The notes under the pieces are model-generated. The model was not told where the DNA came from, made no database searches, and saw only the letters and a program-made list of their open reading frames with translations. From Folioceros fuciformis (lineage: Eukaryota; Anthocerotophyta; Anthocerotopsida; Anthocerotales), in NCBI GenBank assembly GCA_049999805.1, contig JBNGIO010006162.1, positions 192,110 to 247,581 of the forward strand: a stretch of 55,472 bases of DNA. Reading direction: 5' to 3'. A program made the translations under genes and the position numbers. This document shows, in pieces, positions 13,101-22,208 of this stretch; the stretch's first letter is position 1, and each line of letters starts with the position of its first letter.

Positions 13101-14077
13101 TGGAGAGTATCTCGAAGCACATCCACATCCCACGCAGTCAAGGAGTGACTCTCGGCAGCCGGCAGCGCCGATGTGCTGCAAAACGCCTGGGCAAAAGGGC
13201 CGTACGTTCCAGCAGCAGGATCCAGGCCTGCGTGCGTGCGTGCAACCATGCCCACCACCTTGGCAGCCTCAGCCTCGGTGATGGCAGGAAAAAGCGAGAA
13301 GAGCTCGGTGCACCGTTGCCGGTCCGAAGCACACTCGTACCCCAGCTCCTCCGCCACATGGGCAACATCTGAGGCCCCGGCCAGCTCCTCCATTAGGTCA
13401 TTGCGGCCGAAGTACGAGTCCCCCGCCACCTGCTCGAAAGTCCGCAAACAATTCACCTCACTCCCCTCCCCAACCCCGAGCGGCGCCAGCAGCAGCGACT
13501 GCTCCGCCTTCCGCTGAACCTCCGGCACAGACCCCAGAGACGCCAAAGAAACCCGCCCGGCCCGGCCAATTCGGTGCAGATGGCACGACAGCTGGTGCAG
13601 CAACTCCTCCGACAGCTCTGCACCGGAAGCATGCAACAAATCCGCCAACACCTGTGCGCAGAACCGCTGGCTCTCCCGACGCCGGCTCTTGTCCTCAGCA
13701 CAGCCCAGCGCAAGCCCTAGCAGCAGTCGCTCCGGCAGCCCCAACTCCAGGGCCTGGCACAGGTCCCGCAAGAACTGGTCGCTGAGGCCCCGGATCTGCC
13801 GCACCGCCTCGCACAGCAGGGTGGGAAAATTCGGCTGCGGCAGAAGCTGCCGTATCACGCTCTCCAGCAGCTTTCGCTTGAAGCTCACCTCCCCGTCCCC
13901 CTCGGCCCCCGCCTCCTCCACACACCCTGCCTCCAGACATTCCCGCAACACCGTCAAGCTCCCATTCAAACCGCCCCCCACCTTGTTCAGCTCCCTGGCC
14001 TCCACATCCCCGTTCCCGCTCCGGCCGGGATCCATCGACTCCACATGTCGCCCCAGCCATGTCCCCAGGCAAGCCAT
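7155..14077 (-). CDS. CNOT1: CCR4-NOT complex scaffold subunit CNOT1 (NOT1)
   Basis: Scaffold of the CCR4-NOT deadenylase complex, which shortens mRNA poly(A) tails. The proposed start is the first ATG of the frame (14077); upstream the frame stays open but has no ATG. Two coding exons, 14077-12273 and 12147-7155, join in phase through a 125-nt intron and give about 2265 aa. Recognisable regions are the N-terminal HEAT-like part (HAGLDPA, WNVDVLRDTLQ-like, MEQLDHEGF, VWKNHDAQLSFLKYAL), a central MIF4G/CAF1-binding region (about 900-1085, near QYLVWFAQYLV), the DUF3819 CNOT9-binding region (about 1200-1330), and the C-terminal NOT1 domain (about 1870-2260: VHDFPEFLCAYYFSLCGEIP, IQMRNLILSAFPR, LRYPNSHTHYFSCVLLYLF, RPHPWGLQVTVIEL). 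The N-terminal 60 residues differ from angiosperm CNOT1. Having one intron in almost 7 kb is unusual beside intron-rich neighbours. The intron junction is inferred; a second GT at 12204 is out of phase. Confidence 0.9.
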
Positions 14078-14540
14078 GGCCCCTGCACTTCCCCGCAGCC
14101 TGCTGCTGCTCTCACCCTCTCCCTCTCCCTCCTCCTCCTCCCTGGCTCCGAATCCTGTCCCCCGAGCCGAGGCTCCTCTGGTCAGGCTCCTCTCCTCCTC
14201 TCGCACCCGCTCTCAGCTGCCAAGCCGTCCAACCCACACCGTGATTCTTGCGCTCCCTCTGCTCCCGCCTAGACCAGCCTCGCCTACGGCATCTTGCATG
14301 CACAGCCGTGAGCTCTGCAGCTCGCCATGGTTTTCGACTCGTGTGGCAATCTGCTGCCCGCCCTGCTCCTGGCTCACCGTCTCACACAGGTCAGAAGCTT
14401 CTGGAGACCCCGCTGGTGCTGCCGCTGCTGGCGCCCAATTCGGTGAATGCCGCCGACATGCCGGAATGCAGCAGTACTATAAAAACTGGTTACTCAACGT
14501 CTCTCTTAATACAAACCTACAGTGCTCCGTTTGAGTATTA
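14078..14540 (-). promoter_or_regulatory. CNOT1 5' leader and promoter with a possible noncoding first exon and uORF
   Basis: On the minus strand a good splice donor (GACG followed by GTGAGCC) lies with its exon end at 14378, and possible acceptors follow before the CNOT1 ATG, for example GCTTGGCAG near 14220. This suggests a noncoding first exon and a 5' UTR intron. A 22-codon upstream ORF (14459-14391, beginning MSAAFTELG) would lie in that first exon. A short ATA-containing element is present at 14478-14486, but its better TATA orientation is on the plus strand, so I do not assign it firmly. Confidence 0.35.
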
Positions 14541-15160
14541 AGAGAAGGAGGAGGCCCTACAAAGCCCTTGGCCGTCTTAACGCCCCACCAAAGAAAACCC
14601 ACAACGCCTGGAAATAGCTAAGCATACATACATACATATATAGAGATCCCCCGCATGCGCCTGCACTCGTTGTCTCTCCACCTCTCGCTTTTACTCTTAA
14701 TTGGAATATAAATTACTTCGTATTCATTATTTATTTTAAAAAAAGAGAGCATGTAGTGTGATAGTCACATCATGTGAGTCGGATTATAAGTAAGAAATGT
14801 TCAGAGTTACCTATAGAATATGCCAATGAGTCTAAGGAGCATAAGCCAGTGATTGGATATGCATCCTTGTTTTAGCCTCTAGAAAGATTATGTGCTGAAA
14901 GACTTGGTGCACACTTTTGTGTTTGTGACATGAAGGTGCTCTCCATATATGTCCTTCTGCACAAGGACACTATTTGAATATGGAGTCCTTATGTTCGGAG
15001 TTGAACTATAATACTAGTATGAAGTCCTCACATTGGGAGTTGAACTGTATGGAACTTCGATGTTGCATTGTCCTTATCTTGGGCATTAGAGTGTCCTTGT
15101 GTTGGGCAGTAGACTACATAGAGTCTGTTTGTATCTTTTGAGTTGGACGTGTCAATATAA
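14541..15160. other. AT-rich intergenic DNA
   Basis: Holds a short CATA microsatellite near 14627-14641 and otherwise nothing recognisable. From about 14940 on it shades into the degenerate repeat family seen at 15170-15800 (recurring GGAGTCCT, ATGTTGG and AGTACTAG words). Confidence 0.5.
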
Positions 15161-15169
15161 ATCCTTCTC

Positions 15170-15800
15170 TGCAAGACTACTTCTGTAGTAGTACTAGCAT
15201 GGAGTTCTTCCTTATGTTGGATGTGGACTACTTTTGTAGTAGTACTAGCATGAAGTTCTTCCTTATGTTGGATGTGGACAGTCCGTATGTTGGGTGCTAG
15301 ATTGTCTGGAGGTGTCAACCTTCATCTTGTGTGTGGGACAATCACTACTTCTGCAGTGTACTACTATGGAGTCCTTAGATTGGGTGATAGACTAACTACC
15401 TAGAGTCTGCTTATATCTTTTGTGTTGGGACATGTCCAACACCTTTGAGGTAAGTCCTTCCTTTGCAAGACTACTTGTGCAATAGTACTTATATGGAGTA
15501 CTTTTGTTGGGTGTCAAACTACCTGAAGGAGACTTCTTCGACAACCTTCTTGTGTGCTTCACAAAAGAGAAACTATAGAGTCCGCACAAGCTTACACATA
15601 CTAGTACTTCACAATTGTATGGAGTCCTCGCACAAGCTTACACATACTAGTACTTCACAATCGTATGGAGTCCTCGTGCAGAGTGTTGGATTACTTGAAA
15701 GCTCACTCAGACTAGTACTTCAGAATCGTATGGAGTCCTTGTGTGGAGTGTTGGATTACTTGAAAGCTCACTCATAGTAGTACTTCAGAATTGTATGGAG
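15170..15800. repeat. Degenerate tandem repeats with TAGTACT and GGAGTCCT words
   Basis: Two sub-arrays share vocabulary. At about 15172-15285 a unit of roughly 60 bases containing TAGTAGTACTAGCATG and AGTTCTTCCTTATGTTGGAT occurs twice. At about 15585-15790 a 46-base unit containing GCTTACACATACTAGTACTT occurs twice and is followed by a related unit of about 60 bases (CTTGAAAGCTCACTC, TAGTACTTCAGAAT) repeated twice. Short open frames across these arrays are repeat artefacts. This is satellite-like material with no recognised transposon domain. Confidence 0.8.
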
Positions 15801-15824
15801 CGTTGAATTACTTGAAAAGACTTC

Positions 15825-15970
15825 TTCTGCACAAGATCTTCTCCCGGGTTCTTATGCAAAAAGTCTTTCTCCCTTCTGACATGGTGCGAAGATCTTCCTC
15901 CGGGTTCTTGTGTGTCTCTTGAGACATGGTGTAGAAGATCTTCCTTCGAGTTTGTGTGTAAAAGTTCTTC
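15825..15970. repeat. Short tandem repeats with AAGATCTTC
   Basis: Three imperfect units of about 55 bases each contain AAGATCTTC followed by a CGGGTTCTTRTG-like segment, then GACATGGTG. They probably belong to the same repeat field as the array to the left. Nothing coding is visible. Confidence 0.65.
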
Positions 15971-16435
15971 CCACAATGTCAGGAACATACCATTACTTTT
16001 CACCATATTCAATCCTAACATTGAGAACACATGGACCTTTTCCGAGTCCTTATATCTCCCAAGACAAGAAAATCCTCTGCACAAGGTCACTTGAAGTGCT
16101 TGTGTTAAGTGTAGATCCTTTGAAAGGAATTCTACTGCATGAAAAGAAGAGTCCCTACGATTCTCTAAAGAAGGGAGGGTCTTCTTCATCTTGCGTGTTG
16201 GGTATCCCAAAGTCCCTGCACCAAGGTTGGACCACTAGCCCTAGTCTTTCCGTCTTGTAAGGATTGTGAAGAATGGTCCAAGGAGTCTCCATCAACGCAT
16301 CCCCGCAAATGCAGTCTACTCTCCATTAATGTTAGTAGCCAGGCTGGCCAGCTGTGCCTACAAAAGACAACCATTCACGAAACATGATGCTTTGTAAGTT
16401 CTGGTGTGACAATTGGAAAATCGCACACTCACATA

Positions 16436-16482
16436 TGACGTGGGGATACGCACGCGCGGTCCGGAGACGTACCCCACGTCAC
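16436..16482. repeat. Inverted repeat with ACGT cores
   Basis: The left arm TGACGTGGGGATAC (16436-16449) and right arm GTACCCCACGTCA (16469-16481) are near-perfect reverse complements around a GC-rich loop of about 19 bases. Both arms contain a GACGTGG/CCACGTC core, the type of site bound by plant bZIP factors. The surrounding DNA has no gene. Confidence 0.7.
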
Positions 16483-16657
16483 ATCTGGGTAGGGCGGTTT
16501 TGGAAGTCTATGCATGGAAATGATGAAGCAATGGATGCGGCAGGTTGAAATTTGCGTAGTCTATACATTCTGTCCTTGACGACCTCAAGACAATCCACCA
16601 GTCGAGCACACAAGCTGAATGACTCCCCAAGGTAACCATCGACGAAGCCGTCACATA

Positions 16658-16763
16658 GTTTTCAGCTGATCAGCCAGTCACAACTGAGCTGCTGCATTGC
16701 AATGCAGTGTGTTTTCAGCTGATCAGCCAGTCACAACTGAGCTGCTGCATTGCAATGCAGTGT
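16658..16763. repeat. Perfect 53-bp tandem duplication
   Basis: Copies 16658-16710 and 16711-16763 are identical. Each unit begins GTTTTCAGCTGATCAGCCAG and ends in a short palindrome, GCATTGCAATGC. The identity implies a very recent duplication. It lies in otherwise gene-free sequence. Confidence 0.95.
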
Positions 16764-17482
16764 TGCAAGAGCAAGGATCATCAAGGAGTGCAACGGAGTA
16801 ACTTGGTTGAGTTCATGGAGGAGCTGGACTCCTTTGATTGAATTCAAGGAGGGGCCAGACTTCATCGATGCAGTTCATCAGTAGGAGACAACGGTGCATA
16901 ACAGGCGGGTAATGAGGGTTTTCGAGAAGTTTCGTGAGCTCGACCAGCAATGCAGGAGACAAGTGTATCAGGCAGGCACTGGAGAACTTTCAGGGGCTTC
17001 CACAAGCACAACCAGGAAACCACTGCATCAAGCAGGACTGACGGTTTGTTGATAGGAGCCTTCACAAGCACACCCAGGAAACAGTATCGGGGACAAGGCA
17101 GTATGTGATCACGCCGTCCATGACTAGGAAATTACTTAAACGCATCCAACAAAGAAGGAGCTGTTTCACAGGACTGACTTGCAGTATCCTGATGTCAGTG
17201 TCCAGCTGACTAAGGCCGTGGGCTACGGAGCCCTGACGTACTACTCTACAAGGACTCACCGTTGGTGAGCACCCTCCTCGCTGGAAAACAAAATTTTATC
17301 TTGAGCCTATGCCAATATCATAGGGAGTGTACTGCTTGCTGTCTGTCACAAAACGATGAAGCACAAGCCACAGCAGCACTGCTAAGTGAGGCTGCTGCAA
17401 TTGGTAGGAAAGGAAAGGCAGGCAGGCAGAAGGAAGTGCATCCGTGACACACACAGGAAGAACCTATGCACACACACCGATC
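16764..17482. other. Intergenic DNA between repeats and OSTC
   Basis: No gene seen. There are loosely repeated phrases (GAGCTCGACCAGCAATGCAGGAGACA-like and CTTCCACAAGCACAACCAGGAAAC-like segments around 16930-17080). The last 150 bases probably include the OSTC 3' UTR. Confidence 0.45.
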
Positions 17483-17941
17483 TCAACGCAAGTATCCAGG
17501 GATCTTGATCTTGATGAAGAGGATGCTCATGGTGTAGGAGATGGCGACCAAAGCAGCTCCTGCCACCAGAAATGTGATGCGAATGTTGCGAGCCCTGCCC
17601 TTGTCAGCACCCATGTTCACCATGATGAGCCCCACGCCTCCCAGCAAGAACATGAACCCGGATGACAGCCCCTCGATGATGTACTGCCCATTCACCCTGC
17701 CCGGCAGAAACACGAGCGGCCGGATGGCTCCGGTGACGGGATCCTGCCTGCTCCCGATCCCGGGAGGCTCCACGATCACATCGTAAACGAAGCCTGACAC
17801 CACGAGGAAGTAGGCGAAGAGAACGCCTACGAAAACCGTGGTGGCAGACGGCAGCGCCACCGAGGGAGCTCTCAGCCGCATCCGAGGCACTCGCAGCGCC
17901 CGGTACGGCACCCGCAGCACCACGTTCAGGGGATCTGCCAT
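17483..17941 (-). CDS. OSTC: Oligosaccharyltransferase complex subunit OSTC (DC2 type)
   Basis: A 152-aa intronless gene starting at the ATG at 17941 (MADPLNVVLRVPYRALR). OSTC is a small ER-membrane subunit that links the oligosaccharyltransferase to the translocon for co-translational N-glycosylation. Family hallmarks are visible in order: an N-terminal VPYRALRVPRMRLR segment, PSATTVFVGVLF opening the first membrane segment (about 36-56), VYDVIVEPPGIGS, then RVNGQYIIEGLSSGFMFLLG leading into the second membrane segment (about 88-110), a third segment (about 122-142), and the C-terminal KIKIPGYLR. The length is close to the usual 149 aa. The longer frame upstream begins with GTG and is not used. 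It is divergently arranged with the gene starting at 18113. Confidence 0.93.
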   Translation of the reverse strand: MADPLNVVLRVPYRALRVPRMRLRAPSVALPSATTVFVGVLFAYFLVVSGFVYDVIVEPPGIGSRQDPVTGAIRPLVFLPGRVNGQYIIEGLSSGFMFLLGGVGLIMVNMGADKGRARNIRITFLVAGAALVAISYTMSILFIKIKIPGYLR

Positions 17942-18112
17942 CGCCACCAGCTCCGAGACCAGTGCAGGGAAGGGAACGGAAGGTGAAAATCGGAGAACGG
18001 AGCTCTGTAGGTTTTCCCGTCACCTTCGTGCTGCTGGTTTTCTTCACCAAATGCCTGACAAGCTCACAGGTCCTTCGAGGAAGAGAGTGGGCGTGGTTGC
18101 TGGATTTCGCAA
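17942..18112. promoter_or_regulatory. Compact shared promoter between OSTC and the coiled-coil gene
   Basis: Only 171 bases separate the OSTC ATG on the minus strand from the ATG of the divergent gene at 18113. Both promoters and both 5' UTRs must fit here unless one gene starts inside the other, so a shared bidirectional promoter is likely. No clear TATA box is visible in either direction. Confidence 0.45.
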
Positions 18113-20260
18113 ATGGGTTGTAGCAGGGATGCAGGCCCGAGGTGTCGGATGGGGAGCTTCGATGAAGTGTCTACCACGCGGAAGGGATGGCAGGCTGCGG
18201 GTGCCGGCAGGTGTGGAAGATTGGACCAGGAGGTGGGGAAGATGATGAGGAGTCGGGAGGAGCGGTTTGCGGCGTTTGCGTCCATGGCCAGGCGGGACAT
18301 CGAGCAGAGCACGCTGATGCCTGCCGCGGCGGGCGGGGATGGTGGGGTGGAGTGGGTTGCAACTCCCGGGGCCTGGGCCCAGATGCGGATGCAAGGGGGC
18401 AAGGGGACGGGCCCTTGGCCTGATTGGAGGACGGGGAGATGGCAGGAGAGCTTTGAGGATGTGCGGGAGCAGTTGAGGGAGCAGAGTCTTTTCATGCAGC
18501 AGTTGCGGGATAGCCAGCAGGAGCAGGTAAGCTTTGGAGTCTTGGGGTGGTGACAGGTTTGCTGCAAGGGCTGCATGTGTATGCGGTGTTTGTGTTGGGA
18601 TGTTGGGAGGTGGTCCTTGCATCCGTGTGGCATGCATCTCAAGTGGCCGCATGTGTGGATGTGGTTGTATCAGAAAAGCTTGCAGCAACAATTACTGAAG
18701 CTTATCACGTATGGGATGATAGGTGGAGTTCGTGATGGGGTAGCTACCCCTGCCCATCGAGGTGTGAACACCCAGACGCAGACCGAGTCTTCAGCAAAGC
18801 TTATGTTGAAGTTGAAGGACGATCCTGCTGCGGTGCAGGAGGTGGTCACCAATCCATCTGGGGACAACTCGTGCAATGCCGTCATCACGTGGCTGGGAAG
18901 TGGTGAAAGTGGGAGGCACACGGCACATTCCAAACAGTTGCAGACAGCCGAGGAATGCCAACTTGTAAAATCTGTTGGTCTTGGAGAGGTCTCGGGCAGG
19001 GAAGGAAGTGCGGGTTGTGCAACTGGGGACACCGATGCTCCCACGGTTTTATCTGTTCCTGCTGCTCCACAGCCCGCACCACCTCCCTTTGATCCCTCTG
19101 CCTATGTTATCCTCCCAGTGCGAAGACGTCGTCCTCTCTCTCCGTCAATAAGAGAACAGAGTAAGTACGACTCAAAGTCCCTGCTTTTGATGTCACCACG
19201 ATGGAGGGATAGTTTGTTTGAGTAGATTATAAAGAGACTGATAAAGGTCCATTCTAATTCGGGCTGATGGTTTGCAGGACGTTCACAATCAAAAGGATTC
19301 AACAGCTTAACAAGGTCATCAAAGGAGTTCAAAGAACCTGAATTTCTGTTGCTACCTTTGTCGTTTTCGATAAATTGGGCGGACTACAGAACTTTCTTCA
19401 AATTGCTGGGTTGGTTGGCTTTCTCGCAGAGATTCTGGTCTGTCGGAGGAGAAAGCTATTCCTGGCAAAGAGGTGATACCAACTTTCCTTTTCAATCAAC
19501 TTGGCCTCTCTTGTTGATCTGAACTCACAATTCCAGATTATCGTGTCTTTCCACACAGGATCGATTCAAGTACGATGAGCAAACGCACTGCAAAAGCGTG
19601 AAGAACTCCAATGGGCTCCCGTATTTGGTAGAGCAACTTCAGGAGTACGTGAATGAAGTTCAGGACCTTGTAAGTTCACTGAAACCGTGGGCCAAGCATC
19701 TAGTGAGTGGTGTAACTGGGTTCTGAAGTAGTTGTGCTCTTTCATTTTTAGGAGAATGAGATAAGGAGCCGTTGGCTTAACCCAGAGATGGACAAATTGT
19801 TGAGCGTCGACAAGCAAACTGTTGAGTTTTCTTTTAGCAATCTTGACACAGCATGTTTTGATGCACCTTCAGATACTTTGCCCACAGCTTCCCATGGTGA
19901 GCACTCATTCTCATCGAAGAATCTCTAATCTCCAATCCTACGTTTATAATCATGTTATATATTGGCAGTGCAAACATGTAATATATCGAAAACTGCGACA
20001 ACTGATGTCACTGAACATTGGAGGGCCACAACCTGGTGCATTCTGGATTCCGATCTTTTCGAAGCGATCTTACGTATTATTAAACTTGCTAGGATCTCCA
20101 CCCCACTTTCATTTTCCTAATTGAAGAGCTCTGATCCTACAGGTTGACCGAGATCATCCTAGACAGTGTTTTGGAGGAAGTTGGAAAGGAGCTTTATTCA
20201 CATTGCGATGAATTTGTGGAACACATCTGTCGTTGCGAGTTCATAGTAGATGTTGATTGA
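18113..20260 (+). CDS. Uncharacterised coiled-coil protein, eight exons
   Basis: Not recognised with confidence. A phase-consistent model joins 18113-18526, 18674-19160, 19278-19314, 19430-19472, 19559-19669, 19752-19896, 19969-20092 and 20143-20260, giving about 492 aa. Seven of the eight exon joins use or fit GT-AG rules; the last intron (20093-20142, 50 nt) begins GA instead of GT, yet its phase is exactly right. Exon 1 holds a conserved-looking REERFAAFASMARRDIEQS segment and ends in a glutamine-rich coiled coil (REQLREQSLFMQQLRD) that continues across the splice (KSLQQQLLKL). Exon 2 is mostly disordered and ends in a basic PVRRRRPLSPS stretch. Exons 5-6 look helical (YLVEQLQEYVNEVQDLENEI). 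The C-terminus is an amphipathic helical block (LTEIILDSVLEEVGKEL). The architecture is reminiscent of centriolar-satellite proteins such as Moonraker, but that is only an impression. Divergent from OSTC. Confidence 0.6.
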
Positions 20261-21067
20261 ATGAGTGTCATATTGAAACTACTCCCAGGATGGGTACTAC
20301 GAAATCCTCATTACTGGATACTGTTCCCTTGGCCCTTAGTGGCATCCCTTCATATTCCCATCTATTTCCTAGAACGAAGAGATCTACCAATCTCTTTGTA
20401 CCATTTAACAGGCGTGGCAGTTTTGGATGAAGATTTTCAGGATGGCTCACCAAATCATGGACCAATCAAGAGTAGGTTTCTTTTTTGTTGCAAGAAAGAC
20501 AGAGGCGGTAAAATAATCATTCTCATAGTAAAAACTCTGCGAGTTAATAAAATACATGAATCTAATAAAATAAAATAAAATATAGAAGAAGAAATGGAAA
20601 CCCACCTGTACGGACACTGGAGTTAAACCTCCCCTTTCCCCTTTCCATGATTTGTCCATTTTGTAAAGAGAAAATCTTTCGCGCGGCTCCCAATGCAAGG
20701 GGCGACATACAGTAGATTAGACAAAGCCGGCCCACCCAGCCCAGCACCCAGTCCCTCTTCAGAAGAAAGGTGGCACCAAGGCGCAGTCCGGGAAAGATTT
20801 CCCAGTTCCCACCCGAGGCTGGGCTGGCCTGGCGTGGGGGTTTGCTTTGAGTTTGCTTATCCACGAAGAAAGGAAAGGGCTCGACTCGGCTCCCTTTGCG
20901 GCGTCCATTCTTTACAACTGGCCTAGCTCTTTTGAACCTCCACTTGCATGAGGAGATCACATGAAACGCTCGGTTCTTTCTCCCTTTATGCTCCATGTTC
21001 CGTCGCGAGATCCAGATCCGTTCAGTCGCAGGACGCCAATGCTGCATAACAATTCGCTCAATCTCCA
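20261..21067. other. Intergenic DNA between the coiled-coil gene and the TPR/SET-like fragment
   Basis: Probably contains the 3' UTR of the upstream gene. An AT-rich stretch lies near 20540-20590. A 169-codon open frame on the minus strand (20562-21071) abuts the next locus but has no recognisable domain and seems to be a chance frame or decayed extension. Nothing else is seen. Confidence 0.4.
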
Positions 21068-21721
21068 TCACGACATGACACTCAAGAAACTTTGTCTAAA
21101 TGCCTTACTTAATGCCATGAAGTTCCCGAGTCTCCAAGTTACAGACTGCTGAGCCAAGCATATGTCGGCAGTCGGCATCACGTCCGCAGGGTTGCCAACC
21201 TTGATCCCATACTTCCCCAACAACAAAAGCATGAACGCAGGTTCTTTGATAGCAACCTCCATTCCTTCAGGGTATTTACAGCACACTTCTGTTTCGCTGG
21301 CCGTTGTGCACCCGGCATTGTCGATCACCACCAGGACAGCATGCCCGTTCTTATTTTCCAAGACCGTCCGAACTCCCCCCGTCAGAAATGGCTTCACACA
21401 CAACGTGCCACGAAGGAACCGACCATGGTGTACATTTACTGGGGGATCCTGCGTAACGAGCAAGTCCTTGACATGCATGTCCTCCAATTCTTCGAAGGTA
21501 GACGATGGCCTTAGAGGATCCAGCACAATGTGGGTGAACGGCTTCATGGCACATTCAGGATCATCCGTCATTCTTTTGAATTCCGCCGCAGATTCAGCGT
21601 GGCCGGCCACCAAGCTTTCTCTATCGAAGTCCAGCAACACCGTAAGGAAGGACTGGCATGTAAATGTGGGTGTGGCCCAGAGTCCGGCCGTGAGAGCGAT
21701 GTCTATGTCCAATGGATCCAT
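21068..21721 (-). pseudogene. N-terminal module of a TPR/SET-domain-type protein, truncated
   Basis: An uninterrupted 217-codon frame from an ATG at 21721. The middle part, with GRFLRGTLCVKPFLTGGVRT, VLENKNGHAVLVV, YPEGMEVAIKEP and GKYGIKVGNPADV, resembles the domain preceding the TPR and SET domains in a family of TPR-SET proteins known from fungi and some plants, where it is followed by TPR repeats and a SET methyltransferase fold. Here the frame stops about 30 residues after that module. The tail (TWRLGNFMALSKAFRQSF) may be the start of a first TPR helix, and neither the rest of the TPRs nor the SET domain is visible downstream. It may be a 3'-truncated pseudogene or a small stand-alone protein. 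The family call is from memory of motif order. Confidence 0.45.
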
Positions 21722-21804
21722 GTTGGTGTCGAATCGGATCGATCGTCTCCAAATCTTACAGCAGTTTCAAGGACGACATGGCACAGGTTGCTGCGAGATC
21801 GCGA

Positions 21805-21925
21805 CAGTGCAAACAACTGCATACATTCAGACGAGACAGTGTAAACAACTGCATACATTCAGACGAGATGCCACAGACTACTGTGAGATCCCTACAGAAC
21901 AAACAACTGCATACAGTCGGAGGTT
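21805..21925. repeat. 32-bp tandem repeat, two full copies and one partial
   Basis: The unit contains AAACAACTGCATACATTCAG followed by ACGAGA. Copies start near 21805 and 21837 with one base difference, and a diverged partial copy lies at about 21897-21920. It sits just upstream (minus sense) of the TPR/SET-like fragment. Confidence 0.85.
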
Positions 21926-22208
21926 GGGCTTAGAAAACCGAGCGGACCGAACATCCTGGCAAGCGCGAAGCTTCACGAAGCATCCAAAATGTGGTTTGGC
22001 TGCTCGCATGTTTGAAGTCCAACAGCCTCGATGTCCAATATAGTGAAAATAAATTATATAACTAGGATTTGTCAAGTGCTAAACACAAGCTCCCCACAGC
22101 GCATGCTGCAAATACGAACACCACGTTTTCAAGAGTAAGCACAGAAGAGCCCCTTCGAACATTCAGCGTTTTGCAAAGCCAACAAGATTTTCGAGACCAC
22201 GAGGGAAG

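Noticed and set aside
18044-18691. Minus-strand open frames of 215 and 192 codons opposite the coiled-coil gene
   Set aside because: They are antisense to exon 1 of a gene with good splice signals and are proline/histidine-rich without domain similarity.
20562-21071. 169-codon minus-strand frame
   Set aside because: No recognised domain; its composition and the abrupt join to the TPR/SET-like fragment suggest chance or decayed sequence.
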